DNA from: JACNLC01 sp964607375
GTDB lineage: Bacteria > Fidelibacterota > Marinisomatia > SCGC-AAA003-L08 > JACNLC01
DNA length: 19,992 nt
Assembly (NCBI GenBank): GCA_964607375.1
Contig: CAZSJY010000034.1
Location: 1 to 19,992, forward strand
Direction: 5' to 3'
This document shows, one piece after another, positions 1 to 7,890 of this stretch. Each line of letters begins with the position of its first letter. Position 1 is the stretch's first letter. The notes under the pieces are model-generated. The model was not told the origin of the DNA. It searched no databases and saw only the letters and a program-made list of their open reading frames with translations. The translations under genes were made by a program, and so were the position numbers.

Positions 1-54
1 CCTGTAACCGCTGGAGCCGAAATCCAGTGCTCTATCCAGTTGAGCTACGGGTGC
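1..54 (-). tRNA. tRNA-Arg (anticodon TCG), 3' part cut by window start
   Basis: On the minus strand the RNA begins GCACCCG at base 54. It continues with a D arm (GCTC ... GAGC) and an anticodon stem CTGGA/TCCAG enclosing the seven-base loop TTTCGGC. The anticodon is therefore TCG, which reads CGA arginine codons. The variable loop and the start of the T stem are visible, then the window ends, so the 3' acceptor strand and any CCA cannot be seen. It lies 61 bases downstream of folD in the same orientation and may have its own promoter. Confidence 0.9.
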
Positions 55-61
55 TCTCTAA

Positions 62-90
62 TTTACAATACAAGTTAATTTAGATTTCAA
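62..90 (-). promoter_or_regulatory. possible promoter for tRNA-Arg
   Basis: On the minus strand TTGAAA (90-85) is followed after 17 bases by TGTAAA (67-62), a sigma-70-like pair just before the tRNA 5' end. The -10 element matches the consensus at only four of six positions and the region is very AT-rich, so chance is a real alternative. The tRNA could instead be read through from folD. Confidence 0.25.
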
Positions 91-91
91 T

Positions 92-110
92 TCCTAATTT
101 TAGTTTAGGA
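92..110 (-). terminator. weak hairpin after folD
   Basis: A six-base inverted repeat (TCCTAA ... TTAGGA, seven-base loop) begins five bases after the folD stop. There is no run of U after it and the stem is AT-rich, so it is at best a weak terminator or an mRNA 3'-end structure for the thrS-folD transcript. The rest of the 55-115 gap holds only the possible tRNA promoter. Confidence 0.25.
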
Positions 111-115
111 TTAGT

Positions 116-997
116 TTATTCACTTTTGTTTTTGGCAGATTGAACTGTATTTGATAAAAGCATTGTAATTGTCATAGGTCCAACGCCACCAGGGACAGGT
201 GTAACTGAACCAGCAATGCCTTTGACTCCGTTAAAATCTACATCACCTACTAAACAATATCCTTTTTCTGAATCATCATCTACACGGTTAATACCTACAT
301 CAATAATAATTACACCATCTTTAATCATCGTCCCCTTGATAAGTTCCGGAACTCCTGAAGCAGCAATGATAATATCCGCTTGTTTAGTAAAATAAGAAAT
401 GTCTGGTGTTCGTGTATGACAAATAGTAACAGTAGCATTTCCCGTTTCCATTTTTTGTGCAAGAATTGCAAACATCGGTTTTCCTACAATATTACTTCTA
501 CCAACAATTACAGCGTGTTTACCTTCTGTTTTGATATTGTAAAATTTTAAAACTTCTATAATACCATTTGGAGTGCATGGAATAAAGTTTGGACTTCCCT
601 CTAACAAACTTCCCAAATTTACAGGATGAAAACCATCAACATCCTTTTTTGGAGAAATTTCGGATAAAATCTTTTGTGAATCCAGATGTTTAGGTAAAGG
701 TAGTTGCAACAAGATTCCGTGGAATTTAGGGTTTTGATTGAGATGATGAATTAATGAAATTACTTCAAATTCTTTGGCATCTTCTTCTAATCTAAAAGTC
801 TCACTAAAGCAATTAAGTTTTTCGAATGCTTTTGCTTTGCCTCTAACATATACTTCAGAAGCTGGGTCGTTACCAACAAGAACTGCTGCTAAACCTGGTA
901 TTATTCCTTCAGAAGCGAGTTGCTCAATATCTACAGACAACTGTGCTTTGATTTTGTCTGCAACTGGTTTACCTTTTAGAATTCGTGTTTCCAACAA
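116..997 (-). CDS. folD: FolD, methylenetetrahydrofolate dehydrogenase/cyclohydrolase
   Basis: This is the bifunctional cytosolic enzyme that interconverts 5,10-methylene-, 5,10-methenyl- and 10-formyl-tetrahydrofolate for purine and formyl-Met synthesis. The length of 293 residues is usual for the family. The catalytic Y50xxxK54 motif, the NADP-binding VGRSNIVGKPM segment and the C-terminal PGGVGPMT motif are all visible. The start is TTG (two TTG codons in tandem at 997 and 994). The first gives an N-terminus beginning close to the conserved ILxGKxVA strand, so one of them is right. It starts two bases after the zapA stop with only a weak purine-rich ribosome site, suggesting translational coupling to zapA. 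It is the last gene of the translation block. Confidence 0.96.
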   Translation of the reverse strand: MLETRILKGKPVADKIKAQLSVDIEQLASEGIIPGLAAVLVGNDPASEVYVRGKAKAFEKLNCFSETFRLEEDAKEFEVISLIHHLNQNPKFHGILLQLPLPKHLDSQKILSEISPKKDVDGFHPVNLGSLLEGSPNFIPCTPNGIIEVLKFYNIKTEGKHAVIVGRSNIVGKPMFAILAQKMETGNATVTICHTRTPDISYFTKQADIIIAASGVPELIKGTMIKDGVIIIDVGINRVDDDSEKGYCLVGDVDFNGVKGIAGSVTPVPGGVGPMTITMLLSNTVQSAKNKSE

Positions 998-999
998 AT

Positions 1000-1308
1000 T
1001 TATTTTTCTTCTGATTCTTTAATTTTATCTTCAATAAACTCGGTGATAGCAAGAGTTTTTGCTTCAATTTTATCAATAACAATGTTATGTTTTCTTCTAT
1101 CTACAAACAACTCATCTGTAATATTCATTGCAGTTAACACCGCTGTACGAAGTTGAGATTGATCATCTCCTGCCGATTGCTGGACTTCTTCCATACGCTC
1201 ATTTACATAATCAGCTACTTTATTAATATATGAAGCATCTGCTGATGTTTTGATAACATATTGCTGTCCGAGTATATTAACTCTAACTACATTTAATGAT
1301 TGAATCAT
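1000..1308 (-). CDS. zapA: ZapA-type cell division protein
   Basis: A 102-residue protein that resembles ZapA, the small dimer/tetramer that binds FtsZ and promotes protofilament bundling at the division ring. Visible features are an N-terminal beta-strand segment (VRVNILGQQYVIK), the short conserved stretch around YINKVADYVNERM, and a C-terminal half that reads as a long coiled coil (about residues 55-100). A strong ribosome site (GGAGG) lies directly before the ATG, in the 12-base gap after pheT. The position after pheS-pheT is common for zapA in several phyla and supports the call, since the sequence itself is short and weakly conserved. Confidence 0.88.
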   Translation of the reverse strand: MIQSLNVVRVNILGQQYVIKTSADASYINKVADYVNERMEEVQQSAGDDQSQLRTAVLTAMNITDELFVDRRKHNIVIDKIEAKTLAITEFIEDKIKESEEK

Positions 1309-1320
1309 AACTCCTCCAAT

Positions 1321-3705
1321 TTATCTTTGGACTACTTGATATTGTTTGACGAGTTTGTCTAAAATCTTTTCAACATTACTATCGATTTCTCCATCGGTAA
1401 GTGTTTTTATAGGAGATTGGAAAGTTAATGAAAATGCCAAACTTTTCATATCTTTTCCAAGCTCATCTTTTTCAAAATAGTCGAATAAAATAACATTTTT
1501 AAGAAGGTCTCCCCCGCTACTTTTAATAGTTCTTGTAAGTTGTTCTGCTGTGTATTCGTTTTTAACAAGAAGAGCGATATCCCTGTCAATTGCTGGGTAT
1601 GGAATGGGTGATGAATATTTACTTTTTTTTGCCAATATTGTTTTAGCAAAATTTGATAATGAGCCAAAAAACACCCATAAATCAGATTTTATCTCAAATT
1701 GCTTCAGAACATTTTTCTTGATACTACCTAATGTACCCAACTTCAATTTACCAGAAAATACTGATAAAGAAGTTTCAAAGCCTTTTTCTTGTTCTCCTTT
1801 AGTGAACCGTAATTTAGGACAACCAAGTTTGTTAAAGAAATGAGTTAACTCTCCCTTAACAGTGAAAAAATCTTGTTCATTAGAATTTTTCCAATGTTGT
1901 AGAGAATTACCATACCATATCATTCCTAAACTGAATTCTTCTTGACTTCCTTTATCTTCCACTTGTGTTTCAAAATGAATTGCCCCAAGCTCAAATAATT
2001 TAAAAAACTTTTGCTGTCGTTTTTCATTATAGGATACTGCTGTCAATAATCCTGGAAGAATTGAATTTCTTAAAAATGCCATCTCCTGACTTAACGGATT
2101 TGATATTGAAACAGGAGTTAATTCAGAAAATATCTCTGTCTGATTCTTTGAAAGCAGGCTGTTAGAATAATGCTCTAAATACCCATTAGATGATAGAATA
2201 ATACGAATCTCAGAATCAAGTTTATGTTCATCTTTAATAAATGATGTGTAACAGCCCGTAAATGCGTTAGATACTGGTAGATTATTATAACCGTAAATTC
2301 TAGCAACTTCTTCAAATAAATCTACTTCTCTTCCAATATCATTTCTGAAAGTTGGAATTGTGCATTTGTATCCATTTTCATTATTAGTAAATTTAATTTC
2401 GAGAGAATCAAAGATAGATTTTAACTCATCGTTATTAATTGATATCCCCAAAAAACGATTACATTTATCCAATGAAAATTCAACTATATTTTGTTTTTTT
2501 TGTTTTGGATATAAATCAATGACTCCTTTGGCAACTTCTCCACCAGCAAGTTCAATGACCAATTGTGTTAAATAATCCATTGATGGTATGAGATTTTCGA
2601 TATCAGTATCTCTCTCAAATCTTTTGGATGATTCTGTAGAGGCATCAAGTGACTTTGCACTTTTACGAATTACTGTTGGAGTAAAATATGCACTCTCAAT
2701 GAGGATATCAGTAGTCTCATCAGAAATCCCACTATCCAATCCACCCATTACACCTGCTAAAGCAACTGGAGCATCATCATCACAAATCATTAAATGGTAA
2801 TCATTCAACTTCTTCTCGGTTTCATCAAGAAGAGTAAACTTTTCACCTTTTTTAGCAAAACGAATATTTATTTTTTTTGATTTAACTTTATCTAAATCAA
2901 AGGTATGCATTGGATGGCCGGTATCCATCATAACATAATTTGCGGCATCCACCACATTATTTATGCTCTTCTGTCCAATTTCAGTCAACCTTTCAACTAA
3001 CCACTTTGGAGACGGACCAATTTTAACTCCACTAATAACACGAGCAGTATATCTTGGACACGCATCAGGTGTATCAATGTTTATTGAAATATAATCCTCT
3101 ATTGGTTTATCAGATTCTGTAAATTTGATTTCTCGATTTCGGAGCTTTTTCTTTTCGAGAATGGCAATCTCTCTTGCAACTCCCAAATGACCAAAACAAT
3201 CGCCTTTATTCGGTGTCAAATCTAAATCATAGACTACTGATTGATTTATGTCCAAAACTTGTTCAATTGGAGTTCCAAGTGGTTTATCTGTGTTAATTAT
3301 CATTATTCCGTCGGTATCACCAATCATCTGAAGCTCTTGACTAGAACAGATCATTCCGTAGGATTTTACTCCACGAAGTTTTGTTTTTTTGATTTTGAAC
3401 TCACCATTATTAAGCGTAGCACCGATTTTTGCTACTGGAACAAAAATATCTTTCCTAACATTTGGAGCACCACAAACTATTTGATAAGTTGATTCATCTC
3501 CGATATCTATGATACATACAGAAAGATGGTCAGAATCCTGGTGGGCTGAACATTCTAACACTTTGCCTAAAACTATTCCATCAAAGGAAAGAGAAGTTTT
3601 CTCGAATGTGCATTCTAAGCCAAGGTCTGTTAAACCTTTTTCAAGTTCTTCAGGTGTGAGTGTTGTAGTTAAATAATCTTGGATCCAATTGTGAGATATC
3701 TTCAT
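1321..3705 (-). CDS. pheT: Phenylalanyl-tRNA synthetase beta subunit
   Basis: PheT pairs with PheS in the alpha2-beta2 enzyme that charges tRNA-Phe. The length of 794 residues is normal. Domains in order: a tRNA-binding OB fold (about residues 40-150), the B3/B4 editing region (about 200-390, including the NxVVDAANYVMMDTGHPMHTFD stretch), the B5 domain (about 405-475, containing PTFRNDIGREVDLFEEVARIYGY), a catalytic-like core, and a C-terminal FDX-ACB anticodon-binding domain (about 700-794, starting near YPAIDRDIALLV). Its ATG overlaps the pheS TGA stop (ATGA), so equal synthesis of both subunits by translational coupling is likely. Confidence 0.98.
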   Translation of the reverse strand: MKISHNWIQDYLTTTLTPEELEKGLTDLGLECTFEKTSLSFDGIVLGKVLECSAHQDSDHLSVCIIDIGDESTYQIVCGAPNVRKDIFVPVAKIGATLNNGEFKIKKTKLRGVKSYGMICSSQELQMIGDTDGIMIINTDKPLGTPIEQVLDINQSVVYDLDLTPNKGDCFGHLGVAREIAILEKKKLRNREIKFTESDKPIEDYISINIDTPDACPRYTARVISGVKIGPSPKWLVERLTEIGQKSINNVVDAANYVMMDTGHPMHTFDLDKVKSKKINIRFAKKGEKFTLLDETEKKLNDYHLMICDDDAPVALAGVMGGLDSGISDETTDILIESAYFTPTVIRKSAKSLDASTESSKRFERDTDIENLIPSMDYLTQLVIELAGGEVAKGVIDLYPKQKKQNIVEFSLDKCNRFLGISINNDELKSIFDSLEIKFTNNENGYKCTIPTFRNDIGREVDLFEEVARIYGYNNLPVSNAFTGCYTSFIKDEHKLDSEIRIILSSNGYLEHYSNSLLSKNQTEIFSELTPVSISNPLSQEMAFLRNSILPGLLTAVSYNEKRQQKFFKLFELGAIHFETQVEDKGSQEEFSLGMIWYGNSLQHWKNSNEQDFFTVKGELTHFFNKLGCPKLRFTKGEQEKGFETSLSVFSGKLKLGTLGSIKKNVLKQFEIKSDLWVFFGSLSNFAKTILAKKSKYSSPIPYPAIDRDIALLVKNEYTAEQLTRTIKSSGGDLLKNVILFDYFEKDELGKDMKSLAFSLTFQSPIKTLTDGEIDSNVEKILDKLVKQYQVVQR

Positions 3706-4712
3706 TTAAATTGTCCCAAAAATCGAATATCACCTTCGTAAAACAAGCGAATATCCTCTACTCCATATTTCAACATTGCGATTCTCTCTATTCCCAAACC
3801 GAAAGCGTAACCTGTCCATTCATCTGCATCATAACCAACAGATTTGAATACTTCTGGGTCAACCATTCCACATCCCAAAATTTCTAACCAACCTGCATAT
3901 TTGCAGATATTACATCCTTTTCCTCCACAAAAAATGCAAGATACATCCATTTCTGCACTTGGTTCAGTAAACGGAAAGTAGCTAGGTCTGAAACGAGTTT
4001 TCACATCTTGGCCATAAAGATCTTTCGCAAAGTAATCCAACACACCTTTTAAATCACCCATTGTTACATTTTTGTCAACATACAATCCTTCAATTTGATG
4101 GAATAGACAATAACTTCTTACACTAATATCCTCGTTGCGATAAACTCGTCCGGGAGCAATAATCTTTACTGGAGGTTTGTGCCTAAGCATATTGTGTATC
4201 TGACTATTTGAAGTGTGGGTTCGTAAAACAACATCTCTCTTAACATAAAATGTATCTTGCATATCTCGAGCAGGATGGTGTTTTGGAATATTCAAAGCTT
4301 CAAAATTATAGAAATCGGTATCCACTTCAGGTCCATAAGCTACAGAAAATCCCAAACGGTTGAATATAGATTTAATTTCTTCCAAAACTTGAGTTAAAGG
4401 ATGAATTGCCCCAACAGGATATGGATCTCCAGGCATAGTATAGTCAAAAGAATCAGCGACTGATTTTTTGGTTTCATCTGAATCAGCCGCTAATTTATCG
4501 ATTTCTGATGTCAATTCAATTTTTAACTCATTGAGTAATTTGCCAGCTTCTGGTCTTTCTTCGGGAGTCAACCTACCCATTTGTTGGAAGAGACCAGCAA
4601 CTAAACCTTTCCTTCCGAGATACTTGATTTTCAATTGTTCTAAATCGAAATCTTCAGATATTTCTTTCGAGAATTGCTCTTTTGTCTGCTCAATTAATTG
4701 AAACAACGACAT
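3702..4712 (-). CDS. pheS: Phenylalanyl-tRNA synthetase alpha subunit
   Basis: The catalytic subunit of class II PheRS, 336 residues, full length. An N-terminal coiled-coil region (about 1-85) precedes the class II core. Motif 2 is around YRNEDISVRSYCLFHQIEGL (191-210) and motif 3 is GLGIERIAMLKYG (305-317). Four cysteines, C259, C262, C267 and C270 (CxxC-x4-CxxC), form a zinc-ribbon-like insertion before GWLEILGCGMVDP; many bacterial PheS proteins have it and E. coli lacks it. The DISVRS-x-C-x-FHQ form of motif 2 is the kind I associate with FCB-group PheS. It lies seven bases after rplT. Confidence 0.98.
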   Translation of the reverse strand: MSLFQLIEQTKEQFSKEISEDFDLEQLKIKYLGRKGLVAGLFQQMGRLTPEERPEAGKLLNELKIELTSEIDKLAADSDETKKSVADSFDYTMPGDPYPVGAIHPLTQVLEEIKSIFNRLGFSVAYGPEVDTDFYNFEALNIPKHHPARDMQDTFYVKRDVVLRTHTSNSQIHNMLRHKPPVKIIAPGRVYRNEDISVRSYCLFHQIEGLYVDKNVTMGDLKGVLDYFAKDLYGQDVKTRFRPSYFPFTEPSAEMDVSCIFCGGKGCNICKYAGWLEILGCGMVDPEVFKSVGYDADEWTGYAFGLGIERIAMLKYGVEDIRLFYEGDIRFLGQFK

Positions 4713-4719
4713 CGTCTGT

Positions 4720-5064
4720 TTAGCTAACTTTTTTTACAATTTCTGCAAATCCATCTGGATCGTGAACTGCCATATAAGCCAATGTTTTACGATTGAGCTC
4801 GATATTTTTAGATTTTAATCCTGCAATGAATTTGGAATATGTCAAACCATTTAAACGAGATGCAGCATTGATTCTAGTAATCCACAATCTTCTGAAATTC
4901 CGTTTATTTTGCCTGCGATCTCTATAAGCATATTGAAGTGCTTTTTGAACTGCATCTTTCGCTGCTCTAAAGTTAGATTTTCGTACGCTGTGATAACCTT
5001 TAGCTTGTTTGATAAGCTTGCGGTGTCTTCTGTGTCTTGGTACAGAACTATTTGCTCTTGGCAT
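4720..5064 (-). CDS. rplT: 50S ribosomal protein L20
   Basis: L20 is an early-assembly protein of the large subunit that binds 23S rRNA. The length of 114 residues is usual. The basic N-terminal extension (PRHRRHRKLIKQAKGYHSVRK) and the globular end (NRKTLAYMAVHDPDGFAEIV) are typical. In enterobacteria and Bacillus L20 represses the infC-rpmI-rplT mRNA; no obvious leader site is visible here because the upstream gaps are only about 12 bases. A clear ribosome site (AAGGAG) precedes the ATG. Confidence 0.98.
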   Translation of the reverse strand: MPRANSSVPRHRRHRKLIKQAKGYHSVRKSNFRAAKDAVQKALQYAYRDRRQNKRNFRRLWITRINAASRLNGLTYSKFIAGLKSKNIELNRKTLAYMAVHDPDGFAEIVKKVS

Positions 5065-5077
5065 TTCTCACTCCTTC

Positions 5078-5272
5078 CTACGCTTGAATCATTTTTTTTG
5101 TTCGTTTCGTCATCGCTTTACAAAGTACCGTACCTTTGCGAAGTCTTCTCTTCCGTTTTGTGGATTTTTTGGTGAGAATGTGACGAGTACCAGTTTGAAA
5201 TCGTGTTACTTTGCCAGAACCGGTTATTTTAAAACGCTTGGCAGCGCAACGCCTTGTTTTCATTTTTGGCAT
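5078..5272 (-). CDS. rpmI: 50S ribosomal protein L35
   Basis: A 64-residue, very basic protein with the L35 signature (MPKMKTRRCAAKRFKITGSG at the N-terminus and HILTKKSTKRKRRLRK in the middle). L35 binds 23S rRNA domain II. The usual serine pair at the AAKRF motif is partly replaced by Cys9. An AAGGAGG ribosome site lies in the 12-base gap after infC. It is followed 13 bases later by rplT, the usual partner. Confidence 0.98.
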   Translation of the reverse strand: MPKMKTRRCAAKRFKITGSGKVTRFQTGTRHILTKKSTKRKRRLRKGTVLCKAMTKRTKKMIQA

Positions 5273-5284
5273 AATGCCTCCTTT

Positions 5285-5797
5285 TTATCTTGGTGCCATG
5301 ATCAAGACCATTCTACGGCCTTCAGTTTCTGGCACCTTTTCTACTTCTGCTATATCATCAAGTATTGAAACGACACGATCTAGGAGAGTTTTACCTACGC
5401 CCATATTCGCTAACTCACGACCTCTGAACATGACAGTAAATTTCAGTTTACTACCACCTTGCAGAAATTTCGCAGCACGAGTCAATTTTGTCTCCAAATC
5501 ATGATCACTGATTTGTGGACGCAAGCGAATCTCTTTTACCTGAATAACATGCTGTTTCTTCTTTGTATCTTTTTCCTTTTTCTGCTTTTCATACCTGAAT
5601 TTTCCGTAATCAAGCAGTTTACAAACTGGTGGAGACGCATTTGGAGATATCTCCACCAAATCTAAATTTGAATTTGAAGCTCTTCGCAAAGCCTCCTCTA
5701 TTAAAACGATACCTACTTGTTCGCCTAATTCACCTATCAAACGAATCTTTGATGCAGTTATCTGTTCATTTACTCGAGTATTATCTTTCTGAGCTAT
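5285..5797 (-). CDS. infC: Translation initiation factor IF-3, AUA start
   Basis: IF-3 binds the 30S subunit, blocks premature 50S joining and rejects non-canonical start codons and wrong initiator tRNAs. No ATG or GTG fits the conserved N-terminus. The first common alternative, TTG at 5740, would remove the conserved RVNEQITASKIR segment. Extending upstream to ATA at 5797 gives 170 residues, the normal length, beginning (M)AQKDNTRVNEQI. An eight-base AAGGAGGT sits six bases before this ATA. The N-domain covers about residues 1-77 (DLVEISPNASPPVCKLLDYGKF is diagnostic), followed by a charged linker helix and the C-terminal domain. The first 17 bases overlap the 3' end of thrS. A rare start codon in infC is the known basis of IF-3 autorepression in E. 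coli (AUU), so the same control is likely here. Confidence 0.95.
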   Translation of the reverse strand: MAQKDNTRVNEQITASKIRLIGELGEQVGIVLIEEALRRASNSNLDLVEISPNASPPVCKLLDYGKFRYEKQKKEKDTKKKQHVIQVKEIRLRPQISDHDLETKLTRAAKFLQGGSKLKFTVMFRGRELANMGVGKTLLDRVVSILDDIAEVEKVPETEGRRMVLIMAPR

Positions 5798-7727
5798 CCG
5801 AAGACCTCCTTGTTTTATTTTCTATTTCAATCAGCAAATCCTGAATATAAGATTCTAAATTCTTAGAACCTAAATCTCCATCAAAACGGCGCCTAACTGA
5901 TACCGCATTTTCACTTGCTTCCTTTTCACCTACAATCAACATTACAGGAATTTTACTTAATTCAGCTTGTCTAATTTTTGCACCTATTTTTTCGCTTCTG
6001 TTGTCAATTGTAGATCTAATTCCATTTTGCAATAATTTTATTTTAACAGATTCAGCATAATCTGTATATTTCTCAGATATTGGTAAAACAATAGTCTGAA
6101 TTGGAGCTAACCATAAAGGAAAATTTCCACCAAAATGTTCAATAATAATTCCAATAAATCGCTCAAAAGAACCAAGAATTGCTCTGTGTATCATTACCGG
6201 TTGATGTTTTGCTCCATCTTCGCCAACATACTCAAGTTCAAATCGCTCTGGCATTGAAAAATCCAATTGAATAGTTCCCAGTTGCCAACTTCTTTTGAGA
6301 GAATCTTTGATGTGAAAATCAATTTTTGGTCCATAAAATGCACCATCACCCGGATTTATCTGATATTCTATTTTGCACTTTTTAAGGGCATCTTCCAATG
6401 CAATTTCAGCTTTATCCCAAATTTCTTGAGAGCCAATAAATTTTTTCTCAGGTTTTGTAGAAAGTTCTACATTAATATCCTTAAACCCAAATATTCCATA
6501 TATTTCAAAAACAAGATTGATGATATCAATTATTTCCTTCTCAACTTGTTCTGGAGTACAGAAAATATGTGCATCATCTTGAGTAAACTGTCTAACCCTA
6601 AATAAACCAGACAATACACCAGATTTTTCGTGCCTGTGTACCAATCCCATTTCAGCAAATCTGAGAGGTAAATCACGGTAGCTATACATCGTATTTCTGT
6701 AAATCAATAAGTGACCAGGGCAATTCATAGGTTTAACACTGTATTGATGTTCATCAATTGTGGTAGTGTACATATTGTCTTTATAATTGTCCCAATGTCC
6801 ACTTCGATGCCACAATGTTTCGTTTAGAATAATTGGAGTTTTGATTTCTTTATATCCGTTTAATTGGTGGATATCTGACCAATAATCTTTAATTTGATTG
6901 TAAAGAACCATACCGTTTGGATGCCAAAATGGAAATCCAGGTCCCTCTTGATGAAATGAGAATAAATCGAGTTCTTTGCCGAGTTTGCGATGGTCTCTCT
7001 TTTTGGCTTCTTCGAGCATTTTAAGATACGCTTTGAGTTCTTTTTTATCGAAGAACGCTGTCCCATAAATTCTTTGGAGCATTTTATTGTTTTCATCACC
7101 ACGCCAATATGCACCGGACGACGACAATAATTTAAAGAATTTTATTTTTCCAGTAGATGGAATATGTGGTCCTCTGCATAAATCAATAAAATTACCTTGT
7201 TTGTATGCAGAAATCACTTCATCTTCTTTCAATTCAGAAATCAATTCAACTTTATAATCTTCGTTCAATTCTTTGAAAAGTTTCAAAGCTTCTTTTCGAG
7301 GAAGTTCTAGTCTTTCAATTGAAGTGTTTTCTTTGGACAATTCCTTCATTTTTGCTTCTATTTTGACAAGCGTGTTGTCATTAAAAGTTTCATCAATATC
7401 AATATCGTAGTAAAATCCATTTTCAATTGATGGTCCAATAGCAATTTTCGCATTCGGATACAGTTCTTTTATAGCTTGAGCCATCAAATGTGCTGTGCTA
7501 TGCAAAAGGATATCGTGAGATTCTTCACTTCTGTTTGTTAAAATCTCAACTGAAGAATCTTCTTCGATTTTATATGATAAATCAACCATAGCAGAATCTA
7601 CTTTACCCGCCACAGAATTCCTTAACAATCCTTCGCTAATTGATAGTGCAATTTCTTCAACTGTAACGCCGCAATCGAATGATTTTACACTTTCATCCGG
7701 AAATGTAATCTTTACTTCATTTGTCAT
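5781..7727 (-). CDS. thrS: Threonyl-tRNA synthetase
   Basis: Class II synthetase that charges tRNA-Thr and edits mischarged Ser-tRNA-Thr. The 648 residues give all expected domains: N-terminal TGS domain (about 1-65), editing domain with H76xxxH80 and C184xxxH188, catalytic core, and C-terminal anticodon-binding domain (about 545-640). The catalytic zinc ligands C336 (in MNCPGH), H387 and H514 are present. The ATG at 7727 gives the right TGS start but lies only five bases after the tRNA-Val 3' end, so no Shine-Dalgarno can exist outside the tRNA. The last codons contain the infC ribosome site and start. Confidence 0.98.
   Translation of the reverse strand: MTNEVKITFPDESVKSFDCGVTVEEIALSISEGLLRNSVAGKVDSAMVDLSYKIEEDSSVEILTNRSEESHDILLHSTAHLMAQAIKELYPNAKIAIGPSIENGFYYDIDIDETFNDNTLVKIEAKMKELSKENTSIERLELPRKEALKLFKELNEDYKVELISELKEDEVISAYKQGNFIDLCRGPHIPSTGKIKFFKLLSSSGAYWRGDENNKMLQRIYGTAFFDKKELKAYLKMLEEAKKRDHRKLGKELDLFSFHQEGPGFPFWHPNGMVLYNQIKDYWSDIHQLNGYKEIKTPIILNETLWHRSGHWDNYKDNMYTTTIDEHQYSVKPMNCPGHLLIYRNTMYSYRDLPLRFAEMGLVHRHEKSGVLSGLFRVRQFTQDDAHIFCTPEQVEKEIIDIINLVFEIYGIFGFKDINVELSTKPEKKFIGSQEIWDKAEIALEDALKKCKIEYQINPGDGAFYGPKIDFHIKDSLKRSWQLGTIQLDFSMPERFELEYVGEDGAKHQPVMIHRAILGSFERFIGIIIEHFGGNFPLWLAPIQTIVLPISEKYTDYAESVKIKLLQNGIRSTIDNRSEKIGAKIRQAELSKIPVMLIVGEKEASENAVSVRRRFDGDLGSKNLESYIQDLLIEIENKTRRSSDSSER
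5795..5811 (-). promoter_or_regulatory. infC ribosome binding site and AUA start codon
   Basis: AAGGAGGT (5811-5804), complementary to the 16S rRNA 3' end, is followed by a six-base spacer and ATA (5797-5795). The whole element lies inside the last codons of thrS, so translation of thrS passes through it. It decides the infC start over the downstream TTG at 5740. Confidence 0.85.
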
Positions 7728-7732
7728 AATTG

Positions 7733-7806
<74 letters not shown>

Positions 7807-7840
7807 AATTACACAAAACCTGTTCAAAATACAGACGACA

Positions 7841-7868
7841 AATTTACTGACGAATTACTAAATATCAA
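7841..7868 (-). promoter_or_regulatory. possible promoter of the tRNA-Val/thrS/infC block
   Basis: In the 84-base gap after the peptidase gene, TTGATA (7868-7863, five of six to the -35 consensus) is followed after 16 bases by TAAATT (7846-7841, four of six). This would start transcription about 30 bases before the tRNA 5' end. Plausible by position, as this is the largest gap before the translation block, but AT-rich sequence gives such matches by chance. Confidence 0.3.
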
Positions 7869-7890
7869 TGAATAAACTTTACAATCCAAA

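Noticed and set aside
5009..5368. Plus-strand ORFs such as 5009-5368, 774-1022, 6267-6605 and 19716-19964
   Set aside because: All lie opposite well-supported conserved genes, have no recognisable motifs and no ribosome sites; they are reading-frame shadows.
5285..5740. infC starting at TTG 5740 (151 residues)
   Set aside because: It drops the conserved RVNEQITASKIR segment and has no ribosome site, while ATA at 5797 has AAGGAGGT at good spacing and gives the usual length.
7807..7890. Short CTGT...ACAG inverted repeat before tRNA-Val as a terminator of the peptidase gene
   Set aside because: Only four pairs in AT-rich sequence with no U-run; not distinguishable from chance.
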